Shown in pieces: positions 12,283-23,599 of a DNA stretch of 64,000 nucleotides. A model generated the notes under the pieces. That model saw only the letters and a program-made list of their open reading frames with translations, did not search any database and was not told the origin of the DNA. How positions within the stretch are numbered: position 1 is the stretch's first letter; every line of letters starts with the position of its first letter. Source of the DNA: Anarhynchus alexandrinus (Eukaryota > Chordata > Aves > Charadriiformes > Charadriidae); the NCBI GenBank assembly GCA_008711295.1, contig VUYV01000045.1:1440842-1504841 (forward strand), written 5' to 3'. A program made the position numbers and the translations under genes.

Positions 12283-12387
12283 ACTGAAATACTCATTTTG
12301 GGAGAGTGGACANAGATAAAGTGTCTATAAGTGACTATAATATATAGACTCTGAAATACTGAAATACTCATTTTGGGAGAGTGGACA
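12283..12387. repeat. 30-bp direct repeat flanking an N (probable assembly join)
   Basis: ACTGAAATACTCATTTTGGG and the next ten bases occur at 12283-12312 and again at 12358-12387. Between them lie an N (12313) and the second copy of the 44-bp segment from 11.78 kb. This is the pattern expected where two overlapping contigs were placed end to end rather than merged. Confidence 0.65.
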
Positions 12388-15300
12388 GATTTTAAAAGAA
12401 AGTAGGTTCAGGAAACAGAATGCAGAAAAAGTGAGACACCTCGCTACCAAAAGGTCATCTGAAGGACCACAGAAACCCTGGCTTTTCTAATAACTTCTCT
12501 TTTTACTTTAAAGTTCCCTTGTATCTTAAATTGGGCACAGCACAAGACCAGGTCTTCATCAGTCATAATTAAACTGAGATAAATTTGATCAATTTAATTA
12601 TTTTGATCTGAGTGGATTTTGTTTAAGAAATTCTGAAGACAGTATGTCGATTCTTATTTTTATTTCAAATGCTAAAAATCATCAGCGTGAATGAAAGCAC
12701 CCAAAGACCTTTCTATTGCTGAATCTTCCTTTTTTTCTGACAAGGTTGATAAAGAAAAATACCTAACTCTACATACAATTTTGTCTCCTTACAGAGGTTT
12801 CAATTGTTTTTAATTTTTGTGCTTGGTCTAAGCTGATGTTTTTGGGAAACTAGAAGCAAAGCACTGTTTTTCAGAATAAAGACTTTGGGGGTAGAAGAGA
12901 AGGGATAAATGGTTTCTATTTATTTTAAATTCTTGCGGCTATTTTACTGTGCCACTCTGAGGGCTAAAAGTTTGCCGCCAACTTGGTAAATGCGGTTGGT
13001 TTTCACTAAGCTTTGCTTAGTTTGCTCACTGCTGTGGGGACAAACAGTCCCTGAAATGATTTCTCCTAACTGTGAGGTGCACTATGAAGGTGAATGTAGG
13101 TATTGAACTGGGGGATTTGCATGTCTCCTGCTGTTGTTCCTCCTTTCTACTTTCCAGTTTCCTTCTCTGTCTGCCAGACAGAGCACAAAGCTCACAAATG
13201 GGAGAGGGACAGGCTGGAGGAGGGCAGGAAATCCCTGTCACGTAATCCCTCTTTGCAACTGATCTCTGGGTTTGAGTCTCAATATTACTTTGTTGTCGGT
13301 AAATAGATGAAAAACTATAGGCAAAAGTTTACTGTATCTTCTAGAAGTGCTGTTTCATAGAAATGGCAGTCCCCTATTTGCTAGCAGTTATTACATCAAC
13401 TGAGGCCTCATCGTAAACTTTTTGATAAATGCTGTGAAAGTCAAAGTTGTTTTGTGTTGGCATTTGTCTACTAAAATTTAATGTATTTTTGTCTGCTATT
13501 TCCTACATTTGTAGCAGTAACGCATGCAAAGTCAAACTTTTAAGAGTTAGAAGAAGCTAGAATGCTATTTCCCAAGGATACATGCAGCCCGTCCTAAGAG
13601 AATTAACCAGTGCTCTATAGGCAAAGGCATTGCTGTCTAGTGAACCTTTGCCTCAACTGATACAGAAAATAGAAGGGTGGTTGTCAATGAGACAGAGGGT
13701 TATCAGATATGTCTTAATTTTGACAGCTAAATACTGTGCTGCAAACTGGTTTCCATGCTTGTTTCTGCCACACAAATCTGATGGTGATATTGAACAATTA
13801 AAATAAATGACATTGTTGAATAGTAGTCTTGACAGGTCACTAGTATGTTAATTTGCAGATTATCTGGAAGCCTACAGATATAGTCAGTGCGATCTGTAAT
13901 TAGAGCATATAAAATTAAATGTTAAGTTGCCTGAAAAGCCAGTCCTGCAGTATCTCAAAATGGTCATTCTAAGCTAATGTGCACTTGTGATATTAGTGTC
14001 GTTTTGCTATAGATCCACTTCTGGAAGATGGGAACATTGTAATACAACAATCATATCCCAGAAAGGTTAAACTCATTTTTTAAGGGCGCAAATGTTGCAT
14101 GGATGGTCCTCAAAGATAAGCCAATGAATAAATTAAAAATTCTATGTTCACAGCAGTATTTAAGTAGTATGCAGTAAATAAGCAGTAGGGCTGCATGATG
14201 AACAAAAGGAAACAATGAAAAGGTATCCAAACTACACTGAATGAGCCAGGGTGCCTGTAAAAAGCAAATATGGCCTCAAAACTGTGGTGTCTTGCATAAA
14301 GTGGGTAAACTATGATTCCACAGATAAATGTAGGAAATGCAAGCATGAAGTTGGAGCACATGACGTTTTGGTGTCTTAATATTTTTTTAATTAAATTTTA
14401 TTGCATGCAATTAAATATCTGTTTTAACAGAAAGATCAAGAAATTGATGGCAGATTGAGGTGGCACAAGCTGCACTTCCACTGATAGTGGATGATAGTAA
14501 AACAAATGATGAAGTTACAAATTTACCAAAAAGGTCATATTTGAAACAGTTTGGGGATCATTTAGCAAATGGCATGTCCATTTTTAGTTATTTCTGCACT
14601 GACTCATGCACAAAGCTCAGGTATAGTGTGGTGTGGTATATTAATTTACAACAATCTACAGTCAGTTACACTGGGATAAGGAATGTTAAAGATGGGGTAT
14701 AACTTTAGAATGGCCTTAGTTGTTCATGAGTGAAAGCATTAGGCCAAAGAAGAAAACTCAAGCATAAATTTCAGTTTTTTAATAGAGGCTTCCCCTTCAT
14801 TCTTATAGCTCGAAGTTTTCTATGTGACTGTCTAAAATTTTGCACCTGATATCCGTTCAAAGATTTTGGTCACCTTCAGCATCTCCAGGTGAAACAATAT
14901 TTCTTTAAAGGAACAACCTGACTGATGCAACTAAACTTCAATACGTCTATTGAGAATTTAGTCCTTGACTTGGTTATATAGCTTTCACCACCTAACAATT
15001 TTAAGAAAATTAGAAGCAAGCTGGCACTTAAAAATTATACAGAAGTGACATTTATACAAAATGTTGTTCATTGCAATTGTAATTACCACACATTTCAATT
15101 CTTCAACAATTCTGTTGTCTTGCATTCCTTTCCCCTTTAGAGCCTTTGCTGTGGTTGCGAGCAAATCATTGAAGCAAATCTTTCTAATAAAGTCTGTCGA
15201 ATTGCTACTGCAAATTTCATTGCTCTTGGTGAGACACTGAGGTCCTTTTGTTGAACACATTCCCACTCAGGCTACGAGAGCACAGACTATGTTTCTCTTG

Positions 15301-18300
15301 TGCCCAGTAAGAAAGAGTTAGTGATGAGCAATTCTTATTTAAATTAGCTGACAGAACCAGGTAGGAAGTGAGACTGTCCTTTTTGATAGGCACAAACTGT
15401 TCTTTTTGGTTTTTCAAATTTGGAAATGAGAAAACATAGAATATTCAAAAAAGGTGTAAAATATGAAGTGGGCTAAAATAAATAAATCACATTTTTAGAA
15501 TATTATTATGGTTTAAAATATAAAGAAGAGAATCCATTTCATCGACCAATCAAAGCAATGGATTAAGGTGGTAATTAGTAGGAGATTTGTTGATTATTAC
15601 TGACATTACTGGCCAGAAAATTAAGTTCCAATATAAGTTTGTTAAAGTCTTCTTCTATATTTCTCAACCTTTCAATTGCTTGTTACGCAGCCTCAGAAAA
15701 GGAACATAAAACTGCTCAGAGAACAGTTACAAGGATATTCCTCATGCATATCACAATGGCTAAGAAAGGATGGTCCCACCTGCACTCTTCATTACATGCG
15801 TAATCCTGTATGCAGTGATGTCATTGACATGTTTCACTGCCTTCCATGGACTTTTACTTTCCTCAAGGTGGTAGGAACAGAAATAAAACTAGATAATCAT
15901 CTATTGACACCTTGAAAGGGATTTGGACTGTTAAAGTTAGGTTTTTATGGCCATTTTTCATGCCTTTGGGTATCTTTCCTGACCTCCAACTGCTGCTCCA
16001 GTTTACTGCAAATCTCCCAGAGTTCCTGTGGTCACATCTGCCGCTGTGGCATTCTAACCAGAAGAAGAATGGTGTCTACTCAGCAGGGAGTTGAAAACTT
16101 TCTGCTGGAAATATTTGGAGGCTGGCACTTGTGATGCTCACAGTAAGACAGACACAGAGTAGACAATTTCTTATGTCCTTATGTCACTTAGGATATCCAT
16201 TCTTTCCATCTGGACTTCTCAGAGCATAAGAAAACGTGCTCACATCTCCCCACCATGTAAAAGGGATGTAAAATTTTCATAGGCCAAGGTAATAGTTGTC
16301 TGCTCCTCATAGAATTACTAGTCTGTTAGGTTTTATTTGGAAGTAATTGGTTTAGTTAAAAATTACAGCAGAAAGTTGCTCCAGAAATTTAAACTAAAGA
16401 ATATATAAGTCATTAATCGCAGAAGATGTCCTGAGGCAACTCAGCAAAGATTATAGGCAAAAGTAATTTGAATTTGAATCTCTTTGGAAGATCTGTTTTG
16501 AGAAATCATATATTACTGTAAATTATCGAATTATACCTTTTCACGCACAGAGTATACATCAATATTTATCTGTATTGATCAGACATACTGAAGATTTAGA
16601 ACTTGGCTAGTGCTAAAGAACTATAATACGTAAGTTATCCTGGTTCAAGAGGCATATAAACTTGACCTTTTGACTTTCAGGGGTGTTTATATTCGATATC
16701 CTGTAGCATAATGTCATTTTGGTGCTGTAGTCAAAGATGCTAGATGACCTTAATGCATGTGCTCTTGATTTGTGACTTTTAATAATCTGAGTTTAAATTC
16801 TGTGCTTGATCACTGCAATTCTAATCAAAGTCAAACACTGAGGCTTTAAGAAAATTTTCTTAAAAAAGAGACATTGCAGAAAGATACTTTTTTACATAAA
16901 GTTCCTCACTGCTGCAGCTGCCACACAGATGGTGAAATAACCAAGGGACCATATGGAAAAAAGATTGGGTTTTTTTAAAATTTTTCCTTATTAGCAAGAA
17001 GAAGCAAATTCAATAGCTGGGATGGGAGTCTGCATAGCAAATCTATTCTCTGACAAGTAATGGAGGGAGAATTCCTTTTCTGCATTTGTATCTTGTAGCC
17101 ATGTAAGGGATGCCTATAGAAGTGCCTATTTTAAAACTAACCAGGCTTCTTCTAGCTAATAGTAATAATCTCATCTTGTATGAAAATAGTCTTAAGAATC
17201 ATATAAACCACAAGTGTGCTTGTTGGGGTGCTTTAGGGGATGTTGTTTATCAGGAGGCTATGGGAACAGTGATTCAGATTTGGGGTCCTATTGCAAAAGC
17301 TCCTGAGATTAAAGCTCCTATAAAGGCAGCTCTCCTTATTACTGATAGACTCTACCAGTGCTGTGTTGCACCCACTTGGTGTGTGAGACCTACTGCTGAT
17401 GAATCCTGGTCTTCTCTGCTTAAGTAAATTGAGAGCAAGAGGTAGTTTGCATTAAAGGAGACAGTTATTTACGATATTGGCCCTTATCCTATCACGATCT
17501 ATGTGCACAGAAAAACCACCATTGAACATATCCAGACTTACTGCTGGTGAATCTTGCCCACAAGTGGGATCTGAAATCATAGGAGGTCCAAGCATACCGA
17601 ATACTTAGGACCATAAAAGCAGCAATTATAGAGCATATTTCAACATAAAGGACACCCAGAAGCACTGACTATGATAAGGAGTAATTTTTGCCCCTTCTTC
17701 TCATTGTGCCAGAATTAATGGAGCTTTTCAATGGGATTGCTATGACTACAAGTGTTTTCAGAATGGCTAATTTCAAAACAGGACCCTAAAAATCGGGAAA
17801 CAACCGTATATTACTTTCTTTTGGTATGTTTGATGTTAAGATGTCTTCCTTCAGTTAGTTTCAGAGACCTATTTTTACAGAAAAATCAGAGCAAATTTTA
17901 GTGGGATGCATGATCCAGTGGGGATGATTACCTGCCTTGGACTGACTGAAGTTATTTGCTCTTCTGTTTTTGAAGGAAGATTGAAGGACCATTTTTTTCA
18001 CTGTCTGAAGGTGTGGGAAGGACAAATTATTCCTTCTACAAGCGATTGCTATTGTATTCATTTATTTCTTTAGACTGGTTGATTGTAAAGCACAGTCAGA
18101 ATTTTCTCCAGGGACAATTACTAGAGAATCCCTTGGCTGAGGCATTTCTATTCCCTTCCTTCTTGTCTGCCCCTAGCAATCTGGAGCACAATTAAGAATA
18201 AAAGAAAAAATGTAAGCCTGCAGCTAAGAAATTTATTTTCAGGAACTTGTTTGTTTGGGGTTGGTTTTTTTTTTTTCCTAAAGTGGTAGAAGTAGTAGCT

Positions 18301-20178
18301 CCTTTTGAATGCAGAAGCACTTGTTGTAACCTGGGGAGAGAGGGAAACTTTATGAGGATGAGCCAGCAAGATGAGGGAGACAGAAGCCTTAGCTGGAAAG
18401 TTTCATCTGAAAAGTAACAAAACCATAAGCAGAGGTTAGGATGTCTTAGATGGACAAAAGATAAAACAGGGGCTGAGTGGAGATGTCTGAAAACAGATTT
18501 CAGAGTGGCATTTACAATGCTGTACTAATAAACTGGTGCAGGCCTACCTCTGTGTAGATTTCAAACTATGATTTCACAGGGGAGAAACTTTTGTACTAAA
18601 CCTAGTGTCAGGACAAAGAATGCCAGGGAGCCTGGCTACGGAGTGTTTGCCTATGCAATAATTTGTGCTTCTGTTTTCCTGTTGTCATGGTTACCTGCTC
18701 AGTTTCAACTGAAGTCAATCTGCACAGCTTTATTCATTTTGGGACTCAAACATCCCATTACCCTTTGTGCCACCAAAAGGAACACAACGAAAATGTTCAA
18801 TGTCCCTTTTTGGTTTCTGTGTCACCGCAGTGACCGCAAACAGGCGGTTTGGGAGGATGTGTGCTCATGATGACAGGCCCTTGCTTTCCCTGGCGTTGGC
18901 CAAAACAATTCCCTAGGAACCAGCAATTTGAGAAGGCATAGTGAGCCCCCAGGGCACCGCAAAAGGGAAATGCAGAGCTTGGCCTAAGTGAGGACATTAG
19001 ATCAGAAAGGTCATGGAAGAAATGAATTAACTATTGGTATAAACCACAAAGATTGTGAAGTGATAAGCAGCAGTCAGTGAGGAGTTGTCATGGTAAATCA
19101 CACCAACATGACTAATTTCTTCCTTTGGTGGCATAGCTGCCCTAGCGCATAGAAGGGAAAACTTCAGAGTCTATATAAATTAATTTTAGTGTTTTAAGAG
19201 ACCTAGGGAAAAACAATCTACATGACAACATCATAAAGTTGGTGCTGATTGAAAAATCATTCATTGAGCAGTGCTCTGAGATTTTTTAGGGCATTTCACA
19301 TGGGGTCCTGTGCAAGAATCTAATTGACATTTTAAGCAGTGAATTGAATTCCTGGGTGACACTGAACTGTGAGGTGATACTGAATTCCTAATTCAAGCTG
19401 AGATTAAGAAACTGAAGAATTACCCTACAATCATTAGTATTCAGTGGATAAAAGGTAAGGTGAAAATGCCATGCCTGGGGGAAACGGAATGCTGTTATGC
19501 AAAATGTATAATTAAGGAATAAGCAGAAATACTGCATCTGGAGCTATAATAGTAGTATATGAACTGAATATGCATCAGTAATGAAATGGTTATGCAGAAA
19601 AAGTGTCCTTCTAGAATGTATAAAACACCAAGGGAATATCTAAGGCATAAACTGTAGTTATTCTCCTCTGCCAGGAGTGGTGTGGCCTCAAGCATTGAAC
19701 TGTGGCCAGTTTTAAGCAGTGTGGTGCACTCCCTANGGTCTTATTTTTTTAAAAAAAGCAAGAACTGCTTTAGGTAATTAGAAAGGAGAGGCTGAGGTGG
19801 AAATATCACACTAATTTTCCATGCTGGTAGACAACTGTTGGGCAGGTCCTCAGAACACAGGTAGAAAAGCAATTAAGTTGCAGTAAAGGAGATTCAGTTT
19901 ATATATAAGGGAAAATATTTTAACTACAAAGAAGGTTAATCAGTGATATAAATCATACAGAAAGGTCTGTGATTATGGTCACTAGCAGTCTTTATGGGTA
20001 AGCTTTGCCACTATCTGTTAGGGGGGATGTAAATGTGTTTCGTCTCACTGAGACCAAAGGAGTTACTTACTAAGGTCTCTTCCAGTTCTCTTTTCCTTAA
20101 CTAACCTTATATTTCCTTGTATTTACATAAATAATGTGTAAATAATTTCTCTATTGATTTCTAAATTTTTATTTATAG

Positions 20179-20283
20179 GACATGTTTGTGGGGGAGCATA
20201 ATTCTTCAGATTACATTCATTATTCTAAACAATGTTTTAGTGTTCAGTTTTCAAGGGAAGATGCAGCTTCCAGCTCTGTGCAG
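20179..20283 (+). other. Candidate internal exon, phase 0-0, product unknown
   Basis: A T-rich tract ending in TTTATTTATAG (20168-20178) is followed by 105 bases and then CAG|GTAAGAG, a strong donor at 20284. The 105 bases are 35 whole codons and are open in the frame that begins GAC ATG TTT. The peptide is mixed and serine-rich, with one cysteine (SKQCFSVQFSREDAASSSVQ near its end). A second frame is open too, which weakens the coding argument. It could be an exon of a protein gene, an exon of a long non-coding RNA, or chance. It lies 3.2 kb upstream of another candidate exon in the same phase. Confidence 0.22.
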
Positions 20284-20639
20284 GTAAGAGGCATATATTT
20301 CTGTTTCTGTTATTCTGTGTGTGGATTCAGGTTATTTCCAGTAGAGAGTTCCTCTAATAATATATAAGTGTGACAGAAGAATTTGGCGAGCCATAAGACA
20401 ACTCTTTCTTCTCTGACACAGCTTGCCAGGGAAATACGAACTGCACATTTTAAAATTGCAGTGCAGAAAATTGTCTCTTTTGTGTTGGATTGACAGATAC
20501 CTTCAACCTAAGTCTCTCTATCCAGTGGAGGAGTTTGCTTTTCTCAGAAGAAACAGAATGGCTTCTGTAAATCATGTTCTCCTAGAAGTTGTGTTTCCAG
20601 AAGTCAGACAGAGTTACAAGATGAATATGAGTTAGGAGA

Positions 20640-21080
20640 GTGTATCAAAGCCCAGCCCACACACAGATCACAAAGTTTATTCAACAAAATTACCAAGTGG
20701 AAAACACCTTGTCCATTGATGAAGACTGTCTCTAAAGACCCATGGGAGCTGCTTTCCAGCCAGCAGCACTACAGGTAGAGGCTGGCGACAGGCTGCTCCC
20801 TTGTCTGGGGATCCCTTGGAGGTCTCAGAACTGAGAATCTATATCTTGGTTGACCCCCAGCAATCCTGTCTTCCCAGGAACCCAAGCCCTTCATGTTTCA
20901 TACCGCACTGGAGACAAGGGTTTGCATGACTCGTCAATTCTTGAGAGCAAAGACACGGATATGGTAGTGCTGTGGGTTTCCAGCATTACTCCTTTCCTCT
21001 GCTGCTGAGGGATCTCACTTCCCTACCCTTTCTCCCTCCTTGTTCTTGTAGGGAATGCCTGGGTTATAGTTCACTCTGAT
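20640..21080 (-). other. LTR-like or 3'-UTR-like block with strong poly(A) site
   Basis: Read on the minus strand, this moderately GC-rich 440-base block ends with AATAAA (20681-20676), followed within about 20 bases by a GT-rich element (TGTGATCTGTGTGTGG). That is a textbook polyadenylation site. The block then ends ...GGGCTTTGATACA, so on the plus strand it begins TGTATCAAAG. A U3-R-U5 layout with a terminal CA would fit a solo LTR of an avian endogenous retrovirus, but I cannot find matching target-site duplications or the other end. The alternative is the terminal exon of a minus-strand transcript. Confidence 0.27.
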
Positions 21081-22649
21081 TAATGACCTTATTAAGCTCC
21101 TTATTCCCAATATCTTACCTGTGCAGTGACACAAGACTAAATGCATGTACTTAGCCAAAATTCATTCAGTTTGATTAACTCTCTAGAATAATAGAATAAT
21201 AGAGTGTAAGCGTGGTGCATGTAGTACAGCAGAAAACAGAGTTCTCAGCAGAGTGTAAGGACCTCAGTGCCAGCTCCTGGTGCCATTTGTCTCCGTTAAG
21301 TGTTTTAAGGGCTGAACACCTATTGTCTGGTCACAAAATGGATAGTACTGCAGACAGAAATTTTACTGTGGCTGTCAGCTCTTGCTTTAAATTGTTAGGC
21401 ATTAAAATAATGCACCAAATCTTTGCTGCTATCTTCTTACCACCTTTATTAGGTAACCAGATGTACACCAGAACCACAAAAATTAGGTTCAGATTGGTTT
21501 TGTTGTTAAGTTTAAAAAAAAACAAACAACAAACAGCTCTCATAAGATACTGACTATCTATTTCCTCTGCTCAAAAATATATTTTTAAAATGCATTTTAT
21601 GAGTGGAGAACAGCATATCTTTAATTTGACACTGGGTGTAATTTGTGGTTTAAAACAAGACTTTAGCCTTTTTAACAATCCTAAAAGCTGGCTTATCCCA
21701 TTATCTTTCTGTCATTTGTAGGGTATCATGCCCCATTTTTCGACATATGTTATATTATAAAAAGGAGAACTGTAAAAATCCAAGGCTGAACCAATAAGGT
21801 AATTATTTCAAGCACAAAAAGACAAATCCCCTCTCTCTCAGCTTTTATGTGGTATATCACATTGCATCACTCTGCCCATTAGAGCTATTTCCAACACATT
21901 ACCTCTTACACGTAGCTCAAAGTTTCAGTTTCAGAGTGCTGTGATGTCAGTCTAATTATCAAAGTCAAAACAGAAACGTGTGTATTCTTAAAACCAAGCA
22001 CAGACCCTCACCTTTGCACTCTGTCACATCTTCATTAACTGGATCCTGTGCCCCACCGTATGCCACACTTTTCACCATTAACTCTAAAACTGATACGTAC
22101 AGAATTCTGAGTTTTAATCCAAGTTTATAGCTGCATAGCCAGCCCCATGCAGAAACTGGACCGGCAGTCTGTCTCACCTCCTTAACCCAGTTTCTTCCAT
22201 GTTTTGATAGCTTGACATTTCTAGCTTAATCAAATGTCACTTTTCTGAAGCCTCTGATCTGAGCCTACTGCTGGATTTCTCTCTAAAGACTCCCATTGGT
22301 TTTAATGAGATGGAAACCCACTTCTTACACATAACAAATATAGACAACTCCAGCTCAGTGTCAGACTCCTCATTATAGACTCACAGTAGCTGCCATTTTT
22401 ACAAACCAAAGCCTATCTCACAGGATGTTATCTAAGTGACTGAGATCAAAACTGGAATTGATATCGTGAAAACTTTTAGATATATAAAAAATAACTTAAG
22501 CCCACTCATAATTAATTTTATGGCAGTATTTTTGAACCTTAGGGTAAAGGTCTTCATGCAAAATTTAAGATGACAGTTATGTTGGGACTAAAAACCCCAA
22601 AGTTTTGAACATCTGAATTTCTGTCAGAGGTTTACTCAATTTGTAGACT

Positions 22650-22832
22650 CAGAGAAAACTTCTTCAGTGGCGATGTGTATCAACGGAGGGTTTCAAAGCT
22701 ATTGGAGTTGTTCAAAGCCTGACTGGCCATGGTCCTGAGCTCTGCTTTAGCTGACCCAGCTCTGGGCAGGCAAGCTGGACTAGGTGGTCTGCAGAGGTGC
22801 CTTACCCCCTCAGCCGTCCTGCGAAATCTTTC
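22650..22832 (+). mobile_element. CR1 LINE 3' tail
   Basis: This is the only plus-strand CR1 piece I see. It follows the CR1 3' end in order: a GGAGTTGTTCAAAGCCTGAC segment (22701-22720), CATGGTCCTGAGCTCTGCTT (about 22730), GGACTAGGTGGTCTGCAGAG (about 22777-22796), then a CCTTACCCCCTCAGCCGTCC-like stretch in place of the usual CCTTCCAACCTCA. The terminal octamer repeats are not preserved. Divergence is moderate. It is 5'-truncated with no coding part left. A short CpG-containing GC-rich patch continues to about 22930. Confidence 0.7.
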
Positions 22833-23446
22833 ACCCGCTGCCGTGGCCACGTCTGGTTGCGAGGTGGTTGCAGGGAGAAGTAGGAGAAGCAGCTTTCCAG
22901 AGAGCCCTCTCTCCCGGGGCAGAGAATCCAGGCAGTTTTTGCATATGTGAGTTAGCTTGCTGAAACTTAATCTGAATTCTTAGCCTGATTTATCTCAGGA
23001 AGATACCTCTAAATTTTAATTATTATTTTTTTTGAACAGAATATTGACAAGGAACTCTACTGGAGGGATATAGAAGCCCGGGGTTTCTGGTTGTTAATTT
23101 TTCTCTAGTAGATGACTAAAACCAGAATCAGTAAGGAGTATATCATTGTCTTTTAGAGATACAGAGACCTCATGAAAAGACCTCTTTCTGCAGAAGCTAA
23201 ACTGTGCTGCTGACACTGTGAATTCATTGCTATATCAAGGAGTTAAAAATTAATATTTTTACTGTCTTATGAATGGGTCATTTTCAGTGACTTGATACAG
23301 AAGTGAAGCAGTGCTGCAAAGAGTTTACATTCTGATTGAGGAGATTATTTTTCTCCACAGGAACTAAGTACAGAATGATTTTTTTTTCCTTCTCTAATTC
23401 TTTCCCACTCTTATTCTGATTTATCACTTTGTTTTTTGTCTTCCAG

Positions 23447-23587
23447 AGCTACAGCTGGAATTGGACTAACACACAGCAGTTTTGTGGCAGTAGGTGGTGC
23501 ACCTCAGATGTACATTCAGTTTGCATAGGTGGATTACAAATATATAATGAAGCATATTTCCTGGGGAATGCAGATCATAATACTTAG
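23447..23587 (+). other. Candidate terminal coding exon, product unknown
   Basis: A strong acceptor (TTTGTTTTTTGTCTTCCAG, ending at 23446) is followed by an open frame of 46 codons and a TAG (23585-23587), starting in phase 0. The peptide starts SYSWNWTNTQQFC and contains four cysteines and an NWT sequon, so it would fit a secreted or surface protein if real. The phase matches the candidate exon at 20179-20283, and joining the two keeps one frame. I see no first exon with a signal peptide and no obvious nearby poly(A) signal. The family is not recognised. Confidence 0.17.
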
Positions 23588-23599
23588 AGATGAGAGATA

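Larger units (their letters stand above)
9670..20170. other. Long AT-rich stretch without recognisable genes
   Basis: Over 10 kb in which I see no convincing gene, RNA gene or assignable repeat, apart from the duplication near 12.3 kb. Open frames of 60-105 codons occur on both strands (for example 17110-17427 plus, 14110-14361 minus) but have no supporting signal. A single N lies at 19736. Poly-T and poly-A runs are common. Confidence 0.5.

Noticed and set aside
14110..14361. 83-codon minus-strand frame resembling a multi-pass membrane protein
   Set aside because: The aromatic and hydrophobic content follows from T-rich antisense; no family recognised.
17110..17427. 105-codon open frame on the plus strand
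   Set aside because: No recognised domain, no acceptor or donor that frames it, and an ordinary start context. Its length is not exceptional for a 64 kb window.
21181..21202. AGAATAATAGAATAATAGAG considered as a CR1 terminal octamer end
   Set aside because: No CR1 3'-UTR sequence follows on either side; probably a short local repeat.
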